A stretch of 64,000 nt of DNA, from positions 1-64,000 of the forward strand of contig NZ_LIQH01000042.1 in the NCBI RefSeq assembly GCF_001418085.1, read 5' to 3'. Under the pieces are notes generated by a model, which was not told the DNA's origin, ran no database searches, and saw only the letters and a program-made list of their open reading frames with translations. A program made the position numbers and the translations under genes. This document shows, one piece after another, positions 18,350 to 28,047 of this stretch (position 1 is the first letter of the stretch; each line of letters opens with the position of its first letter). Origin of the DNA: Lacinutrix algicola (lineage in GTDB: Bacteria > Bacteroidota > Bacteroidia > Flavobacteriales > Flavobacteriaceae).

Positions 18350-19075
18350 ATGAGCAATTTAGCAATTAACACTGCGCAAAATGTAAACTTAGATTATAAA
18401 CTTATTGGCTTAGGAGAAAGATTACTTGCTTTTTTAATAGACGGTATTATTCTGTTTACCTATATGTCTATAATGGAAAACTTAGTTTCTATTTCTGATA
18501 TTTTTGAAATCGATGATTGGGGAAAAAGAGGATTATTAGGTTTAATTACTTTGCCTGCATTATTTTATTCGGTGTTATGCCATATTATATTTGAAGGCAG
18601 AACCATTGGTAAAATGATAATGAAAATTAAAGTGGTACGCATAGATGGCTCACCAACACAATGGTATAATTTATTTGTACGTTGGATGTTACGCTTAATA
18701 GATATCTGGATGTTTTTTGCTTCTATAGGTGTGTTAAGTATTCTGTTTTCAGATAAAAAACAACGTGTAGGAGATTCTGCTGCCGGTACAGTGGTAATTT
18801 CAACAAAAAATAAGCATAAAATTTCAAGTACCATATTAGAAGATTTAGTTGAAGATTATGAACCTGTTTTTACTAATGTAACGCAGTTAAAAGACAAAGA
18901 CGTTAGAATAATTAAGGAAGCTTTTACAATCGCTAAGAAGACTAACGACTATAAGACATTTATTCTTTTAAGGAAAAAAATATGTGAGATTTTAAATATA
19001 GAAAGCAAGATGTACGATAAGGATTTTGTAGAAACCATTTTAAAAGATTACAATTACTATACGCAAAGCATGTAA
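18350..19075 (+). CDS. RDD family membrane protein
   Basis: 241 residues. The RDD domain occupies ~1-145 with LGERLLAFLIDGIILFTYMS and DKKQRVGDSAAGTVVI near its end; the last ~95 residues are a charged cytoplasmic helical tail. The start lies 36 nt from that of the divergent SpoIIM-like gene, so both must share a compact divergent promoter. Proposed roles of RDD proteins include transport; here the partner is the MoxR cluster. Confidence 0.85.
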   Translation: MSNLAINTAQNVNLDYKLIGLGERLLAFLIDGIILFTYMSIMENLVSISDIFEIDDWGKRGLLGLITLPALFYSVLCHIIFEGRTIGKMIMKIKVVRIDGSPTQWYNLFVRWMLRLIDIWMFFASIGVLSILFSDKKQRVGDSAAGTVVISTKNKHKISSTILEDLVEDYEPVFTNVTQLKDKDVRIIKEAFTIAKKTNDYKTFILLRKKICEILNIESKMYDKDFVETILKDYNYYTQSM

Positions 19076-19136
19076 GAAGAGTAGTCAATTTGACTTTGTT
19101 AAAAAGGAGGGTAAATTGCTTTTAAAAATAGATAAA

Positions 19137-19589
19137 ATGAAAAACATTTTCAATAAAGAAATTACAAACGAGGTTGTTAATAGAATTAATAATTTAACTG
19201 AAGCAACACAACCAAGTTGGGGGAAAATGTCTGTTTCGCAAATGTTAGCACATTGTTCTGTTTCTTACGAAATGGTTTACACAGTTATGCATGTAAAACC
19301 CAATGCTTTTGTAAAAACGATGTTAAAACTGTTTGTAAAAAAAGCAGTTGTAAATGAAAAGCCGTATACTAAAAACGGACGTACAGCTCCACAATTTATA
19401 ATTACAGATCCAAGAGCATTTGAAGTTGAAAAGAAACGATTGGTAGATTATATACTAAAAACACAAGAGCTTGACGAAGATTATTTTGAAGGTAAAGAAT
19501 CTCATTCTTTTGGTAAGTTAACAGCAAAAGAGTGGAATAATTCTTTTTACAAGCATTTAGAGCATCACTTAACGCAGTTTGCTGTATAA
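19137..19589 (+). CDS. DUF1569 / DinB-like fold protein
   Basis: 150 residues from the ATG at 19137 (MKNIFNKEITNEVVNRIN). The conserved pattern PSWGKMSVSQMLAHCSVSYE and the closing YKHLEHHLTQF give the scattered His ligands of the DinB-like four-helix fold. Function unknown. Oddly, an AGGAGG stretch (19105-19110) lies 5 nt before a TTG at 19116 that is in frame; if that start were used, seven residues would be added. ATG is preferred because such ribosome sites are rarely used in this phylum. Confidence 0.75.
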   Translation: MKNIFNKEITNEVVNRINNLTEATQPSWGKMSVSQMLAHCSVSYEMVYTVMHVKPNAFVKTMLKLFVKKAVVNEKPYTKNGRTAPQFIITDPRAFEVEKKRLVDYILKTQELDEDYFEGKESHSFGKLTAKEWNNSFYKHLEHHLTQFAV

Positions 19590-19620
19590 TTATTTCAATA
19601 AGAAAACAATCAAGTAATCA

Positions 19621-20220
19621 ATGTTTTACATAATAGATATTTTAGGAACGTTAGCATTCTCTATTTCTGGAGTTTTAATTGCTCTTAATAAAAGAATGGA
19701 CGCTTTTGGTGTTCTTATAATTGCATTTGTAACAGCTGTTGGCGGAGGTACTTTAAGAGATGTGCTTATTGGAGATACACCAGTAAGCTGGATGAAGGAT
19801 ATGACCTTTGTTTACGTGGTTTTAATATCCACAATTTTAGCAGTAATTTTTAAATCTAAAATAGATTATTTACGTAAATCATTATTTTTATTCGATACCA
19901 TTGGAATAGGTTTGTACACAGTAGTAGGGATAGAGAAAGGTATTAATGCTGGTTTGCACCCAATTATTTGTATTGCATTAGGTACAATGTCTGCTTGCTT
20001 TGGAGGAGTAATTCGTGATATTTTATGTAATGAAATTCCTGTAATTTTCAGGAAAGAAGTTTACGCAACAGCTTGTATTCTTGGAGGTATTGTTTACTTT
20101 ATAATAAAACGTCTACCAATAGAAGGGAACCTTGTATTTATAATTGCCGGATTAGTAGTTATAATTATAAGAATTTTAGCTGTGAAATTTAAATTACGAT
20201 TGCCTAATTTGTATAGATAG
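19621..20220 (+). CDS. Trimeric intracellular cation (TRIC) channel family protein, UPF0126
   Basis: 199 residues with seven membrane segments in two repeated halves: ILGTLAFSISGVLIALNKRM with VGGGTLRDVLIG in the first, and DTIGIGLYTVVGIEKGINAG with ACFGGVIRDILCNEIP in the second. The GGG-x-x-RD motifs are the family hallmark. Bacterial TRIC homologues conduct K+. The gene ends 11 nt from the convergent cyclophilin gene. Confidence 0.9.
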   Translation: MFYIIDILGTLAFSISGVLIALNKRMDAFGVLIIAFVTAVGGGTLRDVLIGDTPVSWMKDMTFVYVVLISTILAVIFKSKIDYLRKSLFLFDTIGIGLYTVVGIEKGINAGLHPIICIALGTMSACFGGVIRDILCNEIPVIFRKEVYATACILGGIVYFIIKRLPIEGNLVFIIAGLVVIIIRILAVKFKLRLPNLYR

Positions 20221-20230
20221 TCACTTTAAG

Positions 20231-20947
20231 CTATTTTAAAACTTCGACCTTATCAATATAAATATTATGCATTGGCCAATGGCCTCCATCAACTTCTTGT
20301 TCTGCAATTTTATCTACCACATCTAAACCGTTTGTAACACGACCAAAAGCAGTGTATTCTCCATCTAAATGATACTGATTGCTTTGTGTAATAAAAAACT
20401 CGAAAGGAGATGCTAATTTATAAGCGTCATCAATTTCTCCACTAGGTATAGAGATAATACCACGCTTGTGTTTGTAACCATGTCTAACATCTGGAGGTAA
20501 AAGGTAGCGCCCAATTTTACCACGTTTTTTTAAAACCTCTGGTTCATCACTATTTCCACCTTGTATAACAAAGTTTTTAACCACACGATGAAACTGTGTG
20601 CCATCAAATATTTTGTTTTTAGTAAGAAATATAAAGTTTGCTCTATGGTATTCTACGTTGTTAAATAACTCTAAATCTATAGTTCCATATTGAGTAAAAA
20701 TACGCACTTTGTTTTCTTTGTGAACTTTACCATATTCACGAAAAAAATCCATAGCATTCTTATCGTTTAAGGGTAAGTAGCGCTCTTCTAAGCTTAGTTT
20801 AGAGCTGTCTATTTCTATTGCTATTTTTTCAATCTCAGGTTTTATGGTGTCAATTTTAGTTATAATTTTCTCGACAGTTTTAGGTTTAGATTGTTTATCT
20901 TCACAATTAAATAATAGTAATATAGCAAGTATTAGAAGTCCTCTCAT
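20231..20947 (-). CDS. Cyclophilin-type peptidyl-prolyl isomerase lipoprotein
   Basis: 238 residues. Lipoprotein signal ends LLFNC-EDKQ. An extended linker runs to ~85. The cyclophilin core shows FDGTQFHRVVKNFVIQGGN, FFITQSNQYHLDG and YTAFGRVTNGLDVVDKIA, with the catalytic Arg in FHRV. It probably folds proteins in the periplasm or at the outer membrane. The start is 3 nt from that of the divergent Nudix gene. Confidence 0.92.
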   Translation of the reverse strand: MRGLLILAILLLFNCEDKQSKPKTVEKIITKIDTIKPEIEKIAIEIDSSKLSLEERYLPLNDKNAMDFFREYGKVHKENKVRIFTQYGTIDLELFNNVEYHRANFIFLTKNKIFDGTQFHRVVKNFVIQGGNSDEPEVLKKRGKIGRYLLPPDVRHGYKHKRGIISIPSGEIDDAYKLASPFEFFITQSNQYHLDGEYTAFGRVTNGLDVVDKIAEQEVDGGHWPMHNIYIDKVEVLK

Positions 20948-20949
20948 AA

Positions 20950-21591
20950 ATGAAATTTGAATCGTTTTTAAAATCTATCGTAAAAATAGAAAATTTACCG
21001 CTGCCAGCCGAAACCTCACAGTTTAAAATGTCGCCTCCTTACAGAAGAGATTTAATTAAGCAGCAAGCTGAAAGAATTAAAAAAGCAAGGAAAAGTGCTG
21101 TAATGGCTTTGTTTTACCCAAATACAGAAGGTGAAACGTATCTTATTTTAATTTTAAGAAAAACGTATAAAGGTGTCCATTCTGCACAAGTAGGTTTTCC
21201 TGGTGGAAAATTAGAAGTTAACGAAACTAATAAAGAAGCTGCTTTACGTGAAACAGAAGAAGAAATAGGAGTAAAGCAAGATACAATCACTGTTTTAAAA
21301 GAGCTTACGCAAATGTATATTCCGCCAAGTAACTTTTATGTTAAACCATTTTTGGGTTTTGTAGAAAATACACCAGAATTTATTAAGCAAGACACAGAGG
21401 TAGAGGCACTTTTAGAAGTTAAACTAACTAATTTTTTAGACGATAATATTATAACAACCAAAACGGTAACGCTTGCTAACGGACTAGAAGCTAGTGTTCC
21501 AGCATATAAATTAAACAACCATTTAGTTTGGGGAGCAACAGCTATGATGTTAAGTGAAGTGAAAGACTTGTTAAAGGCTAGCTTTAAATAG
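20950..21591 (+). CDS. Nudix hydrolase, CoA pyrophosphatase type
   Basis: 213 residues. The Nudix box is complete (GGKLEVNETNKEAALRETEE followed by EIGV). The preceding VHSAQVGFPGG matches the CoA-pyrophosphatase (NudL/YeaB) subgroup, which cleaves CoA to 3',5'-ADP and phosphopantetheine. Cytoplasmic. Read divergently from the cyclophilin gene with only 2 nt between the start codons, and 44 nt before the acyltransferase. Confidence 0.88.
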   Translation: MKFESFLKSIVKIENLPLPAETSQFKMSPPYRRDLIKQQAERIKKARKSAVMALFYPNTEGETYLILILRKTYKGVHSAQVGFPGGKLEVNETNKEAALRETEEEIGVKQDTITVLKELTQMYIPPSNFYVKPFLGFVENTPEFIKQDTEVEALLEVKLTNFLDDNIITTKTVTLANGLEASVPAYKLNNHLVWGATAMMLSEVKDLLKASFK

Positions 21592-21635
21592 TTCGATTTT
21601 GCTACATTTGTTAATCTTAAGAACTAAAAAAAATT

Positions 21636-22442
21636 ATGGGTTTATTTAAACGAAATCCTTTCGGACATATATTATTTCTAAAAAAGTGGCTTATTAGAAT
21701 CCTTGGACTGCTCTCACACAGACGCTTTCGTGGCTTTAATAATCTGCAGATAGAAGGTTCCGAAATTATAAAAAACTTACCAGACACTAACGTCTTGTTT
21801 ATCTCTAATCATCAAACGTATTTTGCAGATGTATTCTCTATGTTTCATGTGTTTAATGCTAGTTTAAGTAATAGAGGAGATTCTATTAAAAACGTGGGTT
21901 ACCTATGGAATCCTAAGTTAAACTTGTATTATGTTGCAGCTAAAGAAACCATGAAATCTGGTTTGTTGCCTAAAATATTTGCTTACACAGGATCTATTAG
22001 TATAGAGCGTACCTGGAGAAGCAAAGGAGAGAATATAAACCGTCAGGTTAAAATGAGTGATATTTCTGCTATTTCTAAAGCTTTAGACGATGGTTGGGTA
22101 ATTACATTTCCACAAGGGACAACTACACCATTTAAACCTATTCGTAAAGGAACAGCACATATTATAAAACGCTATAAGCCAATTGTAGTGCCAATTGTAA
22201 TAGATGGTTTTAGACGTTCTTTCGATAAAAAAGGACTGTATATTAAAAAGAAAAACGTGTATCAATCTTTCGAGGTTAAAGAACCTTTAGATATTGATTA
22301 CGAAAACGAATCGATAGCAAGTATTGTAGAAAAAATAGAATACGCAATCGAACAACATCCTTCATTTTTAAAAGTAATTCCTCAAGAAGAATTATTAGCC
22401 CAAGAAGAGTTAAATAAGAAACGAGAGTGGCTTGGAGAATAA
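21636..22442 (+). CDS. 1-acyl-sn-glycerol-3-phosphate acyltransferase (PlsC-like)
   Basis: 268 residues. Motif I of the PlsC family appears as SNHQTYFADVF (spacing between His and Asp one residue longer than the classical HX4D), and motif III as ITFPQGTTTP. A membrane-associated helix lies near the N-terminus. It should move an acyl chain onto lysophosphatidate or a related lipid. It follows the Nudix gene at 44 nt and may share its transcript. Confidence 0.85.
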   Translation: MGLFKRNPFGHILFLKKWLIRILGLLSHRRFRGFNNLQIEGSEIIKNLPDTNVLFISNHQTYFADVFSMFHVFNASLSNRGDSIKNVGYLWNPKLNLYYVAAKETMKSGLLPKIFAYTGSISIERTWRSKGENINRQVKMSDISAISKALDDGWVITFPQGTTTPFKPIRKGTAHIIKRYKPIVVPIVIDGFRRSFDKKGLYIKKKNVYQSFEVKEPLDIDYENESIASIVEKIEYAIEQHPSFLKVIPQEELLAQEELNKKREWLGE

Positions 22443-22490
22443 TAAGTTTTAAAGTAATCTCTAAAAACTTAACGCAATAAAAATTATAGT

Positions 22491-22532
22491 AAACAGTAAA
22501 GCTTCTTAAATTATTAAGAAGCTTTACTGTTT
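22491..22532. terminator. Long perfect bidirectional terminator
   Basis: Two 19-nt arms (AAACAGTAAAGCTTCTTAA and its complement) around a 4-nt loop. It ends the acyltransferase transcript on the plus strand, and its right arm contains the stop codon of the minus-strand gene at 22514. Confidence 0.8.
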
Positions 22533-22993
22533 AAAACGGTATTATCTTTTTTTGCTTCTTGGTCTTTGTAAGCGCCTATAGCCATACCTATGGCCATGCC
22601 AATTATCATACCTATATTCATTCCAAAAACTACACCCAAGTTTTTGTCTTCGCTAAAAGGGATACCAAAAGACATTCCTAAAGCCATGCCTATAGAGAGA
22701 CCTAAAGTGATCCCAAGCGACATGTAATGCCCTTCAGAAGTTAAATTTAGCTTCTTCTTAGCATAACAGATAAAAGCATTAAGTTTCTTTTTTAAGGTTT
22801 TAAAATCATCAGTATTAGCTTCAATATTTATAATAGCCAATTCAGTTTCTATAGCATGTTTATTAACATCTGTTAAATCTCTACGCGCTATATCCTTTAG
22901 CATATTAATAAAACGATTATAAGTCTTAACTTCCTTCTTACTGTTAGTGGTAGAGGCGAGATTTTTAAGAAAAATAATAGTTTTATTTATCAT
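22514..22993 (-). CDS. Hypothetical protein with glycine-zipper helices, ECF sigma operon
   Basis: 159 residues, third gene of the ECF sigma operon. The first ~85 residues are charged and helical. The remainder is two Gly-rich hydrophobic stretches (SLGITLGLSIGMALGMSFGI and VVFGMNIGMIIGMAIGMAIG) with GxxxG-type packing, probably a membrane hairpin. No family assigned. Its stop codon lies within the terminator palindrome. Confidence 0.7.
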   Translation of the reverse strand: MINKTIIFLKNLASTTNSKKEVKTYNRFINMLKDIARRDLTDVNKHAIETELAIINIEANTDDFKTLKKKLNAFICYAKKKLNLTSEGHYMSLGITLGLSIGMALGMSFGIPFSEDKNLGVVFGMNIGMIIGMAIGMAIGAYKDQEAKKDNTVLNSKAS

Positions 22994-22997
22994 AAAC

Positions 22998-23642
22998 TTA
23001 AACCTCTAGTTTCTTTAACTCGTTATAGTTATGGTTTAATCGTTTTAAAAGAATACCATAAATTAACCAATAAAATAAAAGTAATATTACTATAACAATA
23101 CCAACAATTAATACGGTACCTACAATCATTGCAGAGTAGAATTTAAAGAGGTCGCCGTTTGCAGTAGCACTTTCTATAATTGTTTTTGTTTTAGGATCGT
23201 GATCTAGAATGTATGGAAATAGAATAGCCATACTAATCACTAAATAACCAAGATTAAAAAACACATATTGTTTAACGGTACGTCTAGTCTTTAAAATGTT
23301 TTTCATTAAAGTAGAGGCGTTATCCGTGCTATTTATCGTTTTATAATTCATGTAAAATCTGTAGAAAAAGTACACTAATACAGCATAAGATATTACAGAT
23401 AAAACTATAAAAATAGTCGTCGATTCAAGATCTGTAATTTGATCATTTTTGCTCGTCGCTTTAAAAATAAACGAGAGTGCAAGCCAAAACACCAGTTCAA
23501 GCAGACTAATAATAAAAATCCACTTCACTATCGAAGACGATTTTTTTAATATCATCTTGTATATTTCTTTATAGCTCAAAACAGGAAAATCATTGTTATC
23601 CTCCTTCTGCCAATCTTTCTTTAATAATTCTAATTCATCCAT
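22998..23642 (-). CDS. Hypothetical multi-pass membrane protein, ECF sigma operon
   Basis: 214 residues, starting 2 nt after the stop of the sigma gene. The N-terminus (MDELELLKKDWQKEDNNDFP) followed by four membrane helices is typical of the small membrane genes behind flavobacterial ECF sigma factors. It could act as the anti-sigma partner, but no known anti-sigma domain is visible. Confidence 0.7.
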   Translation of the reverse strand: MDELELLKKDWQKEDNNDFPVLSYKEIYKMILKKSSSIVKWIFIISLLELVFWLALSFIFKATSKNDQITDLESTTIFIVLSVISYAVLVYFFYRFYMNYKTINSTDNASTLMKNILKTRRTVKQYVFFNLGYLVISMAILFPYILDHDPKTKTIIESATANGDLFKFYSAMIVGTVLIVGIVIVILLLFYWLIYGILLKRLNHNYNELKKLEV

Positions 23643-23644
23643 AA

Positions 23645-24139
23645 TTACGGATTTAAAATGGTTCTTAACTTCGTTTTCACTCTATTCATCTTCACTCTGG
23701 CATTTACTTCGGTAATACCCATTGTTTCACTAATCTCTTTGTAGTTTTTGTCTTCTAAATACAAGAAAACTAACGCTTTTTCAATATCATTTAATTGGTG
23801 AACAGCACTGTATAATAATTTTAATTGTTGCTCCTCAGTATCATCGTAATCCTCGGCCTTAATTTTAAACTGCACAGTATCAAACTGAGTCGTATTTATA
23901 GTACGTTTAGACTTTCTGTAAAGTGTAATTGCGGTATTTAAACCCACACGATACATCCAAGTACTAAACTTTGCATCACCACGAAATTTCGGGTAAGCTT
24001 TCCATAACTGGATAGTAATTTCCTGAAACAAATCGTTATGTGCGTCGTAGTTATTAGTGTATAATCTACAGACTTTGTGTACGATGTTCTGGTGTTTTTC
24101 CAGCAGTTCTACAAAACTATGTTCGAGTTCTTTATTCAA
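23645..24139 (-). CDS. ECF-type RNA polymerase sigma factor
   Basis: 164 residues. Region 2 is clear (NNYDAHNDLFQEITIQLWKA, FSTWMYRVGLNTAITLYRKS), and region 4 is present (QLNDIEKALVFLYLEDKNYK, then EISETMGITEVNARVKMNRV). First gene of a three-gene minus-strand operon with two membrane proteins. Its regulon cannot be read from the window. Confidence 0.92.
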   Translation of the reverse strand: MNKELEHSFVELLEKHQNIVHKVCRLYTNNYDAHNDLFQEITIQLWKAYPKFRGDAKFSTWMYRVGLNTAITLYRKSKRTINTTQFDTVQFKIKAEDYDDTEEQQLKLLYSAVHQLNDIEKALVFLYLEDKNYKEISETMGITEVNARVKMNRVKTKLRTILNP

Positions 24140-24212
24140 TGTTTTTGGTTAGGTTACTATATAAGTAGTTTAAAAATATAATTTGTTACAAAATATATAA
24201 TATTAATTTTTT

Positions 24213-24292
24213 GGGCGTTACCTAAAGGTCGGGTTTTACGCTATATCTTTTGTCGAAAAAAACAAAAGGATGCCGCTACAACCCCTAACGCA
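24213..24292. repeat. Imperfect long inverted repeat in the intergenic region
   Basis: Outer arms GGGCGTTA and TAACGC, then GGGTTTTACGCTATATC against GCCGCTACAACCCC, and an inner hairpin CTTTTGT/ACAAAAG. Similar GGGCGTTACC...CCCTAACGC elements are frequent between flavobacterial genes. Function unknown; no T run, so not a normal terminator. The rest of 24140-24390 holds nothing else I can see apart from the probable sigma operon promoter. Confidence 0.5.
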
Positions 24293-24390
24293 AATCATCA
24301 TAAACTTGGAATTTAGTGTTAAATTAAAACTTTATATAATGATTTTAATTACCTGATATTATTCGTTTTAATTGTTTGTATAGGCGTTCT

Positions 24391-25074
24391 CTATAGTGGT
24401 TTTTTAGTATCTTGAAACAGTAGGCCTTTAACAATAAGCAATTGTGCCAAAGCATAAGTAAACATAATACTAAAATCTGCAAAAGGTAGTGGTGAATAAA
24501 ATTTATTAAGTGCTAAAAGGCTATCCGAAATCATAAAAACCAACGCGCCATAAAACACCAAATTATAACTTTGCACATTAACTTTTCCATGTCTCAAGTA
24601 TGCCAAAGTTGCCATTGCTAAAATTACAAGCATGTATAAAATTACAGGAATTAATAAATTGTTTAATCCCGATTTTAACAACCAAAATAATCCTAATGCA
24701 TAAACTAAAAGTAATGCAATAAAACCATAGGGACTTTTGGTTTTGTTTCTATGTTTTAAAAATACCAAGCAATAGAATATATGAGCTATTAAAAAAGCAA
24801 TTAATCCGCATATAAAAAAATACTGAGAATGTTTAACAAACAATAAAAGCACATCTCCAAATAACGAAAATACCAATGCTAAAATTGTAAGTATTCTAAT
24901 GTTTGTATTTATTAGTTTGCTACGTCTTTTATAAAACAGAATAAGGCTAATAACAACTAATGGTTTAGATATGTAATGTATCCAATCTAGGTCTAGCCAA
25001 TTAGCAAGTAGTGTTTCAAATAAAACAATAATTGCAAATACAATGTAAAAGGAAAACGATGAGGTTGGTTTCAT
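24391..25074 (-). CDS. YhhN family protein (lysoplasmalogenase-like)
   Basis: 227 residues from the ATG at 25074 (MKPTSSFSFYIVFAIIVLFE). A longer start would run into the palindromic repeat. About eight membrane helices are visible, with the family motifs FSLFGDVLLLF and YGALVFMISDSLLALNKF. Homologues include vertebrate TMEM86 lysoplasmalogenases, which hydrolyse the vinyl ether bond of lysoplasmalogen; substrate here is unproven. Confidence 0.85.
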   Translation of the reverse strand: MKPTSSFSFYIVFAIIVLFETLLANWLDLDWIHYISKPLVVISLILFYKRRSKLINTNIRILTILALVFSLFGDVLLLFVKHSQYFFICGLIAFLIAHIFYCLVFLKHRNKTKSPYGFIALLLVYALGLFWLLKSGLNNLLIPVILYMLVILAMATLAYLRHGKVNVQSYNLVFYGALVFMISDSLLALNKFYSPLPFADFSIMFTYALAQLLIVKGLLFQDTKKPL

Positions 25075-25120
25075 TAAAGTTAGTTTGAGTGATGTAAAAG
25101 TATGTAATTTAAAATGCTTT

Positions 25121-26580
25121 GTCATTCCTGCGTAGGCAGGAATCCATAATAAAGAGAAGTAAAAAGAATAATAGATTCCTGCCTTCGCAGGAATGACAGT
25201 ATTGCGGAATCGAAGTATTCACCAATCGGGCAAACCAAAAATTTAAAAAAACAATAATTCAATAAAAGATTGCCACGTTGTTTCTTGTTCTCTCCTCACA
25301 ATGATAAGTAGAATAAAGTTAATCTAACAATCCAACAAGTCGAGTAATCTAATAATCAATTATATCCATCAATGAACTAATTAAATATTTATAATTCATT
25401 ACGCTAAAACCTATTCAACCACATTGTCATTCCTACGCAGGCAGGAAGCCATAATAAAGAGAAGCAAAGTAGAATAATAGATTCCTGCCTTCGCAGGAAT
25501 GACAGTATTGCGGAATCGAAGTGTTCAGCAATCCAACAATCCAAAAAAACAATAATTCAACAAAAGATTGCCGCGTTGTTTTTTCTTCTCTCCTCACAAT
25601 GATAAGTAGAATAAAGCTTATCAAACAATCCAACAAGTCGAGTAATCCAATAATCGATTATGCCCATCTATCAACTAATAAAATACTAACAATTCATTAC
25701 GCTAAAATCTATTCAACCACATTGTCATTCCTGCGCAGGCAGGAAACTATAATAAAGAGAAGTGAAAAAAGAACAATAGATTCCTGCCTTCGCAGGAATG
25801 ACAGTATTCCGGAATCGAAGTATTCAGTAATCCAGCAATCCAAAAAAACAATAATTCAACAAAAGATTGCCACGTTTTTTCTTCTTCTCTCCTCACAATG
25901 ATAAGTAGAATAAAGCTAATCAAACAATCCAACAAGTCGAGTAATCTAATAATCTATTATATCCATCCATCAACTAATTCAATATAAACAATTCATTACA
26001 CTAAAATCTATTCAACCACATTGTCATTCCTGCGTAGGCAGGAATCCATAATAAAGAGAAGCAAAGTAGAATAATAGATTCCTGCCTTCGCAGGAATGAC
26101 AGTATTGCGGAATCGAAGTATTCAGTAATCCAGCAATCCAAAAAACAATAATTCAACAAAAGATTGCCGCGTTGTTTTTTCTTCTCTCCCCTCCTCACAA
26201 TGAAAAGTAGAATAAAGCTAATCTAACAATCCAACAAGTCGAGTAATCTAATAATCTATTATATCCATCCATCAACTAATTAAATATTAATAATTCATTA
26301 CGCTAAGATTCATTACGCTAAAATCTATTCAACCACATTGTCATTCCTGCGCAGGCAGGAATCCATAATAAAGAGAAGTAAAAAAGAACAATAGATTCCT
26401 GCCTTCGCAGGAATGACAGTATTTCGGAATTGAAGTGTTCAGCAATCCAGCAAACCAAAAAAACAATAATTCAACAAAAGATTGTCACGTCGTTCCTTCG
26501 TCTCTCCTCACTATGACAAGTAGAATCGAGCTAATCCAAAAATCCAAAAATCGAATAATCCAATAATCTAGTCATTTGTT
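25121..26580. repeat. Five tandem ~300-bp repeats each with a palindromic element
   Basis: A ~78-bp palindromic element begins at 25121, 25426, 25724, 26023 and 26340 (spacings 305, 298, 299 and 317). Each runs from GTCATTCCTGC to GCAGGAATGAC with two nested arms (ATTCCTGC..GCAGGAAT). The ~220-bp spacer is also repeated (AACAAAAGATTGCCACGTTG, then CTCCTCACAATGATAAGTAG, then ATTCATTACGCTAAAATCTA). Short open frames in this stretch are created by the repeat and are not believed to be genes. Copies differ by a few percent, which suggests repeated duplication and slow drift. Confidence 0.9.
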
Positions 26581-26651
26581 TAACTTATAATCAATAGTCT
26601 TTGTAAGCAGTAATCTGTATCTTTGATTCTCTATTTTTATTATCTTACTTT

Positions 26652-27926
26652 ATGAATATTCCAGAATCTAAATTACCCAGAGTTGTCATTGTAGGTGGCG
26701 GTTTTGCAGGTGTAAGTATGGCTAAATCTTTAGCAAACAAGAATGTACAAGTAGTGTTAATAGACAAACGGAATTACCACACTTTTCAGCCTTTATTATA
26801 CCAGGTATCTTCGGCAGGATTAGAGCCAGATTCTATTGCTTATCCATTAAGAAAAATTATAAAAAATCATAAGCATACTTATTTCCGTTTAACGGAAGTT
26901 GAAGAAATAGATGCTAACAAAAAAATAATCCATACCGATATTGGAACGCTTACTTTCGATTATTTAATATTGGCGACAGGAACTAAAACAAATTACTTTG
27001 GTAATAAAACAATTGAAGCCCATAGTATGCCAATGAAAAAAGTGCCTCAAGCACTTAATATTCGTAGTTTAATTCTTCAAAATTTTGAAAGTGCAGCAGT
27101 TAGTAATAATAAAGCAGATCGCGAAGCATTATTAAATTTTGTGATAGTTGGTGGCGGACCAACAGGAGTAGAGCTTGCGGGAGCAATTGCAGAGCTTAAA
27201 AACCACATTTTGCCAAGAGATTATAAAGATATAGACGCCAATAGAATGCAAATACATTTGCTAGAAGGTAACGCAAGAGTATTGCCACCTATGAGTGAGC
27301 ATGCCTCTAAAAAAGCAGAACAGTTTTTACATAAATTAGGCGTTAAAGTACATTGTAACACATTTGTAAAAGATTATGACGGTAAAACGGTAACTACCAA
27401 TTCAGATTTGGTTTTACAGTCTGAAACCTTAATTTGGGCAGCAGGAGTAACAGGTCGTCCAGTAAAAGGCCTGGATGCCAAAGTTGTAATGGAACACTCT
27501 AACCGTTATAAAGTAAATAGATATAATCAAGTAGAAGGTTACGATTCTATTTTTGCACTTGGCGATATTGCATTAATGGAAACCGAAGCTTTCCCCAAAG
27601 GACATCCGCAAGTAGCACAACCAGCAATACAACAAGGAAAACTATTAGGTAAAAACTTACTAAGACTAATAGATAAGAAACCACTAAAGGAGTTTATCTA
27701 TAACGACAAAGGTTCTATGGCTACCGTAGGTAGAAATAAAGCTGTTGTAGATTTAAAACATTATAAATTTGCAGGTTTTTTTGCTTGGTTTGTTTGGATG
27801 TTTGTACACCTAATGTCTCTTGTAGGTTTTAGAAATAGAGTGATTGTATTTTTTAATTGGACTTATAATTATATTAATTTCGATAAAGCTGCAAGGCTAA
27901 TAATAAGACCGTATAATAAGAAATAG
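26652..27926 (+). CDS. Type II NADH:quinone oxidoreductase-like FAD enzyme
   Basis: 424 residues. The FAD dinucleotide-binding motif VVIVGGGFAGVSMAKSLA is near the start, a second nucleotide-binding motif VIVGGGPTGVELAGAI at ~168-184 and the FAD-site SIFALGDIALME at ~300. A hydrophobic C-terminal stretch (FFAWFVWMFVHLMSLVGFRN) should anchor it to the membrane. It passes electrons from NADH to quinone without pumping protons. Palindromic repeats lie on both sides, so it is isolated from neighbours. Confidence 0.9.
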   Translation: MNIPESKLPRVVIVGGGFAGVSMAKSLANKNVQVVLIDKRNYHTFQPLLYQVSSAGLEPDSIAYPLRKIIKNHKHTYFRLTEVEEIDANKKIIHTDIGTLTFDYLILATGTKTNYFGNKTIEAHSMPMKKVPQALNIRSLILQNFESAAVSNNKADREALLNFVIVGGGPTGVELAGAIAELKNHILPRDYKDIDANRMQIHLLEGNARVLPPMSEHASKKAEQFLHKLGVKVHCNTFVKDYDGKTVTTNSDLVLQSETLIWAAGVTGRPVKGLDAKVVMEHSNRYKVNRYNQVEGYDSIFALGDIALMETEAFPKGHPQVAQPAIQQGKLLGKNLLRLIDKKPLKEFIYNDKGSMATVGRNKAVVDLKHYKFAGFFAWFVWMFVHLMSLVGFRNRVIVFFNWTYNYINFDKAARLIIRPYNKK

Positions 27927-27969
27927 GTTTTTTGTTTCTAAGTGTTTTAAGGCATTAAGATCTATTCTT

Positions 27970-28047
27970 GTCATTCCTGCGAAGGTAGGAATCCATAATG
28001 AATGAAAAGTAAAGAAGAATAGTAGATTCCTGCCTTCGCAGGAATGA
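27970..28047. repeat. Palindromic element, copy 6
   Basis: Same GTCATTCCTGC...GCAGGAATGAC palindrome as in 25121-26580, 44 nt behind the NDH-2 gene. A short piece of the spacer sequence follows it. Confidence 0.85.

Noticed and set aside
17352-18365. Upstream start of the SpoIIM-like gene at 18365
   Set aside because: It would overlap the divergent RDD gene start and add an unnatural Cys-rich leader; ATG at 18314 is preferred.
25121-26580. CRISPR or coding region
   Set aside because: Spacing of ~300 bp with spacers that are themselves repeated; the open frames arise from the repeated palindrome and have no protein-like composition.
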